Shown: positions 57,163 to 64,000 of the stretch, piece after piece
Numbering within the stretch: the first letter of the stretch is position 1
Layout of the letters: each line of letters starts with the position of its first letter
DNA from: Methylobacter sp. S3L5C
GTDB taxonomy: Bacteria; Pseudomonadota; Gammaproteobacteria; Methylococcales; Methylomonadaceae
Assembly (NCBI RefSeq): GCF_022788635.1
Contig: NZ_CP076024.1
Span: 2,170,001 to 2,234,000 of the forward strand
DNA: 64,000 bases
Direction of reading: 5' to 3'
Notes under the pieces: generated by a model
The model's database searches: none
What the model was told of the DNA's origin: nothing
The model's input: only the letters and a program-made list of their open reading frames with translations
Translations under genes and position numbers: made by a program

Positions 57163-58098
57163 ATGTCTTTGCAAGCAATAGTGTCCAAAGTGCTTATTTG
57201 GTTTGATAACAGCAATGTAAAAGTCGCTGATAATGTGGGTGAAGCGATTGACTGGATGCGGGTAATTCCTTTTATTGCCATGCATTTGATCTGTTTACTG
57301 GTTTTGGTAGTAGGCGTTAGTCCGGTGGCGTTATGGGTAGCTTTGGCTTCTTATCTCGTGCGCATGTTTGCCATTACTGCTTTTTATCATCGCTATTTTT
57401 CTCATAAGGCATTTAAAACCAGTCGATTCTGCCAGTTTTTGTTTGCGCTGTTGGGGGCAACGGCAACCCAGCGAGGTCCTATCTGGTGGGCATCGCATCA
57501 TCGACGTCATCATCTTTATTCCGATACCGATAAAGATATTCATAGCCCCAAGTTTGGTTTTTTATGGAGCCACATGGGCTGGTTTTTATGCCTGAAAAAC
57601 TTTACGACACAGGAAAAATGTGTCCGTGATCTGCTTAAATATCCTGAACTGGTTTTACTGGATCGCTTTGACAGCATTATTCCCATACTTTATGCCTTGT
57701 CCATGTTGTTTTTAGGCATGTATCTGGAACAGGCTTTTCCGGAATTACATACCAATGGCCCGCAAATGTTGATTTGGGGTTACTTTGTGTCGTCCATAAT
57801 ATTGATTCACTGCACCTTACTGGTTAATTCTTTGGCTCATGTAACAGGAAGCAAGCGTTATGAAACCGGGGACGAGAGCCGCAACAACCTGTTTATAGCG
57901 ATATTTGCATTAGGTGAAGGCTGGCATAACAATCATCATCATTATCCAGTATCGGCCAGGCAAGGATTTTTTTGGTGGGAAATTGACATCAGTTATTATT
58001 TGCTTCGTTTAATGTCGCTATTGGGTATTATCTGGGATTTACAGCCAGTTCCGGCTAACCGGTTACACTCAAACCTTATCAAAAAGGTACCGTTATAA
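57163..58098 (+). CDS. Membrane acyl-lipid/acyl-CoA desaturase
   Basis: 311 residues from ATG 57163 (GGAG upstream; TTG 57160 rejected). Di-iron His boxes HRYFSH, ASHHRRHHLYSD and WHNNHHHYP with paired membrane helices: the delta-9 desaturase pattern. It puts a double bond into acyl chains, the substrate for the CFA enzymes downstream. The stop overlaps the next start by one base. Confidence 0.93.
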   Translation: MSLQAIVSKVLIWFDNSNVKVADNVGEAIDWMRVIPFIAMHLICLLVLVVGVSPVALWVALASYLVRMFAITAFYHRYFSHKAFKTSRFCQFLFALLGATATQRGPIWWASHHRRHHLYSDTDKDIHSPKFGFLWSHMGWFLCLKNFTTQEKCVRDLLKYPELVLLDRFDSIIPILYALSMLFLGMYLEQAFPELHTNGPQMLIWGYFVSSIILIHCTLLVNSLAHVTGSKRYETGDESRNNLFIAIFALGEGWHNNHHHYPVSARQGFFWWEIDISYYLLRLMSLLGIIWDLQPVPANRLHSNLIKKVPL

Positions 58099-59339
58099 TG
58101 AAGATAGCTATTGTCGGTAGTGGTATTTCAGGGCTTTATGCAGCGCACTATTTAAGTAAACAGCATCAAGTTACCATGTATGAAGCCAATAGCTATCCGG
58201 GTGGCCATACCGATACACATACGATTACTTTGGCCGGGAAAAACTATGCCGTTGATACCGGATTTATTGTTTTCAACGAACACAATTATCATTATTTCTG
58301 CCGATTTTTAAATGACTTGGGTGTTGCTTCGCAGTCGTCTGCTATGAGCTTTAGCGTCACTAATGCACTTACCGGACTTGAGTACAACGCGACTACCCTG
58401 GATAAACTGTTCTGTCAGCGCCGTAATTTATTACGCCCCTCATTTTATCGTATGGTCAGGGATATTTTGCGTTTTTACCGTGAAGCACCGGCACTGTTAA
58501 GTAGTACTGATGATGTGTTGACGCTAGGTGACTATTTACAGCAACAACATTACAGCCAAATTTTTATCGATGACCATATTCTGCCAATGGCTTGCGCTTT
58601 ATGGTCTGGCCCACCGGACGTGGTAAAAAATTTCCCTGTCCGGTATTTTGTCGCTTTTATGGCTAATCACCAAATGCTGAAAACCGACAACAGACCTGAA
58701 TGGCGAACCGTTTGCGGTGGTTCTTCAAAGTATATTGAAGCTTTTATGGAGCAATTTAACGGTGATTTGCGGCTTAATTGTCCCGTACAGGAAATCACTC
58801 GAAACAAAACCAACGTGACCATAAAGACTTCAGGCGGTGAGCAACAATATGATCATCTAATTTTGGCCTGTCATAGCGATCAAGCTCTGCGTTTATTGCA
58901 GGATGCCAGTGCAAACGAAACTGAAATTTTAGGAGCGATGACTTTTCAGGAAAATGATGTGGTGTTGCATACCGATGCCGGTTTAATGCCGAAGCACCCT
59001 AAAGCCTGGGCTAGCTGGAATGCGCTTAAATTAAGCGAAACCCAGGCACGGTGCACGGTAACTTATTATATGAATATGCTGCAAAATATTGCTGCACCAG
59101 AGCCTTTATTGGTGACTCTTAACTGTACCGACCGAATTGATCCTGCAAAAATATTACAGCAGAGAAGCTATCATCATCCGGTTTATAACCCGGCCAGTTT
59201 GGCGGCACAAAAACGGCGTACTGAAATTAACGGCTGCAATAATACTTGGTATGCCGGTGCTTATTGGGGCTGGGGCTTTCATGAAGATGGTGCCAAAAGC
59301 GCTCAGGAAGTTATTGATTTGATTGATCAGCAAACATGA
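58098..59339 (+). CDS. FAD-dependent amine-oxidase-like oxidoreductase
   Basis: 413 residues. FAD motif KIAIVGSGISGLYAAHYLS, YPGGHTDTHTI and an end block with YWGWGFHEDGAKSA. This is the conserved first partner of DUF1365 and CFA synthase in many proteobacterial clusters linked to light and singlet-oxygen regulation. It is probably active on acyl lipids. The stop overlaps the DUF1365 start. Confidence 0.88.
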   Translation: MKIAIVGSGISGLYAAHYLSKQHQVTMYEANSYPGGHTDTHTITLAGKNYAVDTGFIVFNEHNYHYFCRFLNDLGVASQSSAMSFSVTNALTGLEYNATTLDKLFCQRRNLLRPSFYRMVRDILRFYREAPALLSSTDDVLTLGDYLQQQHYSQIFIDDHILPMACALWSGPPDVVKNFPVRYFVAFMANHQMLKTDNRPEWRTVCGGSSKYIEAFMEQFNGDLRLNCPVQEITRNKTNVTIKTSGGEQQYDHLILACHSDQALRLLQDASANETEILGAMTFQENDVVLHTDAGLMPKHPKAWASWNALKLSETQARCTVTYYMNMLQNIAAPEPLLVTLNCTDRIDPAKILQQRSYHHPVYNPASLAAQKRRTEINGCNNTWYAGAYWGWGFHEDGAKSAQEVIDLIDQQT

Positions 59340-60103
59340 CGGGTTTAAATAGTAGATTATTCCAGGGCTGGATTCGTCATCGTCGTTATTTGCCTAAAAA
59401 ACACAGCTTTAAATATCCTGTTTTTATGAGTTGGCTAGACCTTGATGAGTTGGACCAAGTGAGTGCAACAAGCCCTTTTTGGTCTTTAGAACGCTTTAAT
59501 CTGGTTGGTTTTTATCGTAGCGATTATTTGGATAATATCGAGCCAAATTTATCCGATGCTGTAAAAAACCGTATCCAGGCACAGACCGGCGAGTCTTTTA
59601 AAGGGCGAATCTGTTTGTTAACGCATTTGCGGTTTATGGGTTTCGGTTTTAATCCGGTGAGTTTTTATTTTTGTTTTCCCGAAGGTAGCGAGTATCCCCG
59701 TTTTATTCTTGCAGATATTAATAACACACCGTGGAATGAGCGTTACTGCTATGTGCTGGATGCCGGTGAAAAGCCGTTACATAACAACAAATTGACTTTT
59801 GAATTTGATAAAGAGTTTCATGTTTCCCCGTTTATGCCGATGCAGCAACACTATCGTTGGCAGTTTGGGATACAGCAATCAAACCTGACCATTCATATGC
59901 AGTTGCAGCAGGATAACGCCTGCTGTTTTGACGCGACGTTACAGTTAAAAGCACAGGCAATGACGCGCCTTGCCATGCGTAATGTACCTTTACGTTATCC
60001 TTTTTTGACGTTGTCCGTAGTCCTGTCGATTTATTGGCAGGCTTTGCGTTTGTGGCTAAAAGGTGTGCCTTTTTATGGACACCCTGATAAAGAATCCGAA
60101 TAG
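59336..60103 (+). CDS. DUF1365 family protein
   Basis: 255 residues: LFQGWIRHRRYLPKKHSFKY, FLTHLRFMGFGFNPVSFYFC (read with ILAL-type context) and FHVSPFMPMQQHYRW are the DUF1365 marks. No catalytic assignment is known. Constant neighbour of the amine-oxidase-like and CFA genes. ATGA-type coupling to the gene before. Confidence 0.88.
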   Translation: MTGLNSRLFQGWIRHRRYLPKKHSFKYPVFMSWLDLDELDQVSATSPFWSLERFNLVGFYRSDYLDNIEPNLSDAVKNRIQAQTGESFKGRICLLTHLRFMGFGFNPVSFYFCFPEGSEYPRFILADINNTPWNERYCYVLDAGEKPLHNNKLTFEFDKEFHVSPFMPMQQHYRWQFGIQQSNLTIHMQLQQDNACCFDATLQLKAQAMTRLAMRNVPLRYPFLTLSVVLSIYWQALRLWLKGVPFYGHPDKESE

Positions 60104-60119
60104 AAATATTGAGAATACT

Positions 60120-61382
60120 ATGAGTGCAGTTACTGAAACGTTAAGCAAGGCTCCGACACGAATTGATTTACTGTTACGCAAAGCGTTTCTGGATAAACTT
60201 GCCCGTTTGGAAAATGCCGTATTAACGGTATCAGATCCTTTGGGTGAAGTGGTCTTGGGCTCCAAAGGCGATGATGGCTTACAAGCCAGAATTGAGGTTA
60301 TGGATATGAGTTTTTATCGGCAAGTGGCGCTGGGTGGTTCTGTCGGCGCAGCCGAATCTTATATGGATAACGGCTGGCAGGCAGATGATCTGTGCCAGGT
60401 TATACAAATACTGGTGCGCAATCGGGACTTGCTCGATAGCATGGAAGGCGGGTTGGCCATGATGGCTAACCAGTTGCTTAAATTATGGCATTTTGCCAAT
60501 CGTAACTCTCAACAAAACAGCCGAAAAAATATAGCGGCGCATTATGATTTGGGTAATGATTTGTTTGCCTTGTTTTTGGATCAACATGGCATGTATTCAT
60601 CCGCCACTTTTTATCCCGAGGAACAAAACCTGGAACGGGCTTCTACCGCCAAACTGGAACGTATCTGTCAGAAACTGCATTTACAACCAAGTGATCATGT
60701 GCTGGAAATTGGTACCGGTTGGGGGGGCTTTGCAACTTATGCTGCCAAAAACTATGGCTGCCAAATAACCACGACCACTATTTCCAAAGAACAATATCAG
60801 GCAGCCAAACAACGTATTGCCGATGCCGGTGTGGCAGATCGCGTGACGGTGTTGATGGAAGATTACCGTGAGTTAACCGGTAGTTATGACAAACTGGTTT
60901 CAATAGAAATGATAGAAGCGGTAGGGCATCATTATTTGGATACCTATTTAAAACAGTGTGCGGCTTTGTTAAAACCCAATGGTTTAGGCTTGATTCAAGC
61001 AATTACCATTGAAGACAGATACTACTATCAGGCTTTAAAAAGCGTGGATTTTATCAAGCGTTATATTTTTCCCGGCAGTTTTATCCCCTGTGTAAGTGTA
61101 ATTGTCGCCAGTGCTTCACGTTGTACAGATTTACGGTTAATTAATCTTGAAGATCAGGGCGAAAGCTATGCCTTGACCTTAAATAGTTGGCGAAAACGTT
61201 TTATGGCGGCGCTCGATCAAGTCAGGGCACAAGGTTACAACGAAGAGTTTATCCGTATGTGGGAGTTTTATTTGTGTTATTGCGAAGGCGGTTTTAAAGA
61301 AAAATCAATTTCCAATGTGCAATTATTATTAGCCAAACCCGGCAATCGTCGTCAGCAATGGTTACCCGCTTATGAATCTTAA
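60120..61382 (+). CDS. cfa: Cyclopropane-fatty-acyl-phospholipid synthase
   Basis: 420 residues from ATG 60120 (MSAVTETL); the longer frame starts inside DUF1365 and is rejected. SAM site VLEIGTGWGGFATYAA; KNIAAHYDLGNDLFALFLD; SIEMIEAVGHHYL; and the C-terminal block WEFYLCYCEGGFKEKSI. It adds a methylene (or methyl) group to an unsaturated acyl chain, as the desaturase upstream would make. Confidence 0.93.
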   Translation: MSAVTETLSKAPTRIDLLLRKAFLDKLARLENAVLTVSDPLGEVVLGSKGDDGLQARIEVMDMSFYRQVALGGSVGAAESYMDNGWQADDLCQVIQILVRNRDLLDSMEGGLAMMANQLLKLWHFANRNSQQNSRKNIAAHYDLGNDLFALFLDQHGMYSSATFYPEEQNLERASTAKLERICQKLHLQPSDHVLEIGTGWGGFATYAAKNYGCQITTTTISKEQYQAAKQRIADAGVADRVTVLMEDYRELTGSYDKLVSIEMIEAVGHHYLDTYLKQCAALLKPNGLGLIQAITIEDRYYYQALKSVDFIKRYIFPGSFIPCVSVIVASASRCTDLRLINLEDQGESYALTLNSWRKRFMAALDQVRAQGYNEEFIRMWEFYLCYCEGGFKEKSISNVQLLLAKPGNRRQQWLPAYES

Positions 61383-61911
61383 CAACGGAATCAACATGCT
61401 GTGGATGCAGGCCTTATGGTTTGGTGCCATTATCGGCGCGGCTCAACAACTGTTTTGGCTGGCTCCGGTTGTGCTGGCTGGTTTTATTTTCTGGGAATTT
61501 CGCCCTGCCAGACGAGTACATGGCGATGTTCAGTTAATGCTGATAGCCGTATTAATAGGCCTTATCCTGGATACGACTTGGGTAAAGCTCGGCTGGATTG
61601 ATTACGCGGATAACCTGGATTTATCGGAGAGAGCGCCGTTATGGATACTGCTGTTATGGGCGGGACTGGCATTAACACTTAATCATTCTTTGGCCTGGTT
61701 ACAATCACGGTTGGTGCTTGCCGGCGTATTAAGTGGTTTAAGCAGTCCTTTATCTTATCTGGGTGCGGCACGTTTGGGGGCAGTAGATATTGTCAGCGAA
61801 TCCTGGTTATGGGCTGTGGTGCTGGGTTTTAGCTGGGCAGTTACCGTGCCGTTACTGCTTTGGTTGGCGAGATATTTAAAACTAAAAAAAGAGGCGCAAC
61901 AGCATGTGTAG
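61372..61911 (+). CDS. DUF2878 membrane protein
   Basis: 179 residues, about five membrane helices (MLWMQALWFGAIIGAAQQLF; LMLIAVLIGLILDTTWVKLG; the rest alike). DUF2878 is a usual member of the same cluster. Function unknown. Overlaps the CFA gene and the next gene, so it is coupled to both. Confidence 0.82.
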   Translation: MNLNNGINMLWMQALWFGAIIGAAQQLFWLAPVVLAGFIFWEFRPARRVHGDVQLMLIAVLIGLILDTTWVKLGWIDYADNLDLSERAPLWILLLWAGLALTLNHSLAWLQSRLVLAGVLSGLSSPLSYLGAARLGAVDIVSESWLWAVVLGFSWAVTVPLLLWLARYLKLKKEAQQHV

Positions 61912-62671
61912 TCTGACTGTTCTGGCAGTAGTTAGTGTCGTGGCGATGGCCTTGGCCTGGCTCTGGCAAAAAAAACATAGCAATGCCGGTATTGTTGATG
62001 TCGTCTGGGCTTTTGGCATGATGGTTGCCGGACCCTGGTATGCGTTAACAGGTTCCGCACCGTTGTTGTTAAAATTGAGTTTGGGCATACTGACGTTTAG
62101 CTGGTTTTTACGTCTGGGAAGCCATTTACAGCGCCGCGTGTTTTCAGAAGCTGAAGACGGTCGCTATCATGCCATGCGTAACGCCATGAAGGAGCATGTC
62201 AACCTGGGGTTTTTTGCCTTTTTTTTAGCGCAGGCCGGATTTATCTGGGTATTATCGTTACCTTTTTGGGCGGTTGCCCAAAATACGCAAGTACAAACTC
62301 CACTGGTTTTTGCCGCCCTGCTGCTTGCCGCTTTAGCCTTATATGGCGAAACTACTGCTGATCAGCAATTGGCTGAATTCAGGAATAATCCAGAAAATCG
62401 CGGCTTAACCTGTCGCAAAGGCTGGTGGCGGTATTCCAGACACCCTAATTATTTTTTTGAATGGCTGCACTGGTTTGCTTATCCGCTGATGGGGTGGGGC
62501 GGTGATTACCAATACTGGTTATGGCTTGCTCCTGTATTGATGTTTTGTTTTTTATATTTTTTTACCGGCATTCCGTTTACCGAACAACAAGCCTTGCGTA
62601 CTCGTGGTGACGATTATCGCTTGTACCAGAAAACCACCAGCCTGTTTTTCCCGTGGTGGCCTGCTACTTGA
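61904..62671 (+). CDS. DUF1295 (steroid 5-alpha-reductase-like) membrane protein
   Basis: 255 residues, six or so membrane helices, and the family C-terminal block GWWRYSRHPNYFFEWLHWF plus FTGIPFTEQQALRTRGDDYR. Such proteins reduce or methylate lipid-like substrates; here probably a modified fatty acid. Overlaps the DUF2878 gene by 8 bases. Confidence 0.88.
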   Translation: MCSLTVLAVVSVVAMALAWLWQKKHSNAGIVDVVWAFGMMVAGPWYALTGSAPLLLKLSLGILTFSWFLRLGSHLQRRVFSEAEDGRYHAMRNAMKEHVNLGFFAFFLAQAGFIWVLSLPFWAVAQNTQVQTPLVFAALLLAALALYGETTADQQLAEFRNNPENRGLTCRKGWWRYSRHPNYFFEWLHWFAYPLMGWGGDYQYWLWLAPVLMFCFLYFFTGIPFTEQQALRTRGDDYRLYQKTTSLFFPWWPAT

Positions 62672-62881
62672 ATATAAAAGCCATAGTCCACGAAAAACAC
62701 GAAAGACATGAAAATTTTCAAATAGTTACCTGATTTTTATCAGGGTTTATAAGCCCTGTCATGCTTCGTTACTACTCCAAAGTAACATTGAACCGACTGT
62801 GATTTTTGTGCTTTTCGTGGAAAACCAGTCTTATCAAATGCCAATAACAGTTAAAAAATACTACACAAATACAGGAAGATC
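62672..62881. repeat. Gap with a short CACGAAA-bounded element
   Basis: 62686-62821 is bounded by GTCCACGAAAAACACGAAAG and an inverted TTTTTGTGCTTTTCGTGGA, the same ends as 32969-33288 but with only ~90 bases between. It breaks the lipid operon from the second methyltransferase gene, and no frame is inside. Confidence 0.65.
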
Positions 62882-63913
62882 ATGAGTCTTATTAGTCTTG
62901 CAGAACATAAATTATTACCCGATAATCTGATTCGTTTCGGCATCAAAAGATTGTTAAAACAACGTTTACACGATGAATACGCCAATGATCCCGAGCAACG
63001 CAACCTGCGCTACCAGCAATTACTGGAAAGTCTCAGGCAAAGCCCGATTGCGATAGAAACCGGCGCTGCCAATGCCCAGCATTACGAAGTGCCTGCTGCT
63101 TTTTACCAATACGCACTGGGCTCACATCTTAAATACTCGTCTTGTTACTGGGATGAGCAAACTGAAAATCTTGATCAGGCAGAAGCGCGTATGTTGGCTC
63201 TCACAGCGGAGCGTGCCGAACTAAAAGATGGTCAGCAAATACTGGAGCTGGGTTGTGGATGGGGGTCATTGACCTTATGGATGGCAGAGCATTTTCCGGT
63301 TAGTCATATTACCGCCGTTTCCAATTCCAACAGTCAACGCGAATACATACAGCAACAAGCAAAACAGCGCGGGTTGGATAATATAGAAGTTCTTACCTGT
63401 GACGTTAATCAACTGACGTTTGATAAGCAATTTGACCGTATTGTCTCGGTAGAAATGTTTGAACACATGCGTAATTATGACAGCCTGTTAAGTAAAGTTA
63501 CCGGTTGGTTAACAATGAACGGCAAGTTGTTTGTGCATATTTTTTGTCATAAGCAGTTGGCTTATCCTTTTGAAACAGAGGGGGAAGATAACTGGATGGG
63601 GCGCTATTTTTTTACCGGCGGATTGATGCCGGCACAAGATACCTTGTTGCATTTTAAACAAGATTTACAGCTACAGCAGCAATGGGACTTATCCGGTAGT
63701 CATTACCAAAAAACAGCCGAGGCCTGGTTGGATAATATGGATCAACATCAACAGGAAATTCTTGCGGTATTTACCAATACTTATGGCGAAAAACAGGCGC
63801 ATATCTGGCAGCAACGCTGGCGCATATTTTTTATGTCTTGTGCAGAATTGTTTGGCTATAGCGAAGGTAATGAATGGCGGGTAGCGCATTATCTTTTTGT
63901 TAAATCCATCTGA
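62882..63913 (+). CDS. CFA-synthase-like SAM methyltransferase (second)
   Basis: 343 residues, shorter than the first CFA enzyme. SAM site ILELGCGWGSLTLWMAEHFP; HYEVPAAFYQYALGSHLKYSS-type entry block in shortened form; SVEMFEHMRNYD; WRIFFMSCAELFGYSEGNEW at the end. The pattern is like cluster-type CFA relatives and coclaurine-methyltransferase-like enzymes. AGGAAG upstream. The true product is unknown; it may act after the first enzyme. Confidence 0.88.
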   Translation: MSLISLAEHKLLPDNLIRFGIKRLLKQRLHDEYANDPEQRNLRYQQLLESLRQSPIAIETGAANAQHYEVPAAFYQYALGSHLKYSSCYWDEQTENLDQAEARMLALTAERAELKDGQQILELGCGWGSLTLWMAEHFPVSHITAVSNSNSQREYIQQQAKQRGLDNIEVLTCDVNQLTFDKQFDRIVSVEMFEHMRNYDSLLSKVTGWLTMNGKLFVHIFCHKQLAYPFETEGEDNWMGRYFFTGGLMPAQDTLLHFKQDLQLQQQWDLSGSHYQKTAEAWLDNMDQHQQEILAVFTNTYGEKQAHIWQQRWRIFFMSCAELFGYSEGNEWRVAHYLFVKSI

Positions 63914-64000
63914 ATACCTTCCCGATTGTTATCTCACTGCCTTAATTTTCTGTAGGGCGCCTCGTGCCTGCAATATAAGCAAAAGCCTGATGGGGTTTGT

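Noticed and set aside
1-64000. CRISPR arrays, tRNA or rRNA genes
   Set aside because: No regularly spaced repeats, cloverleaf-like sequences or rRNA-like stretches were noticed on reading; a tRNAscan-SE run would be decisive.

Overview
The window reads as a chromosome segment from a moderately AT-rich gammaproteobacterium. The gene set (CheZ-type chemotaxis, PEP carboxylase, MsrPQ, a photolyase and cyclopropane-fatty-acid cluster, a T6SS-like locus) and the many AT-rich intergenic repeats would fit the Methylococcales (methanotrophs). No methane-oxidation gene is present, so that placement is inference.

Layout. 0-8.6 kb: the 3' end of a type VI secretion-like operon: a ClpB-like TssH cut by the window edge, TssM, the lipoprotein TssJ, and an unrecognised 666-residue protein that may be cargo. 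8.8-18.4 kb: a decaying, mobile-element-rich island. It holds an ethylene-receptor-like sensor kinase split by an IS3-family element, a small Met/His-rich exported protein, an NtrC-type regulator cut by an in-frame stop, the last residues of its partner kinase, an IS21 remnant, a second broken copy of part of the ethylene-receptor-like kinase, an IS4-type transposase remnant and the 3' end of a group II intron. 18.6-31.3 kb: a chemosensory cluster (cheZ, cheW, cheB, three cheY, a second CheZ-like protein, cheA, a membrane-bound CheA-like kinase without a CheW-binding domain, a short MCP-like protein and two CheX-like proteins). It has no cheR and no full-length MCP. 31.6-33 kb: thiD-thiE. 33.3-46.6 kb: photolyase, a LOV photoreceptor operon, msrPQ, ybgA, an epimerase, an alcohol dehydrogenase, a bestrophin, and chalcone-isomerase-like and SnoaL-like exported proteins. 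46.9-50.8 kb: nhaR divergent from ppc. 51.0-56.5 kb: a type I secretion-like ABC/HlyD/TolC operon whose ABC subunit has lost nearly every hydrolysis motif. 57.2-63.9 kb: a lipid-modification operon (desaturase, FAD amine oxidase, DUF1365, two CFA-type methyltransferases, DUF2878, DUF1295).

How it fits together. The photolyase, LOV, MsrPQ and lipid genes look like a light and oxidative-stress module that is usually compact elsewhere and is here spread over 30 kb. In the chemosensory cluster three different predicted CheY phosphatases (one CheZ-like, two CheX-like) end in nearly the same C-terminal peptide (..ELF). That is the position where classical CheZ carries its CheY-docking peptide, which suggests a shared docking code. 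The strongest leads are this peptide code with its atypical CheA, the ATPase-dead ABC exporter, and the IS-interrupted ethylene-receptor-like kinase.
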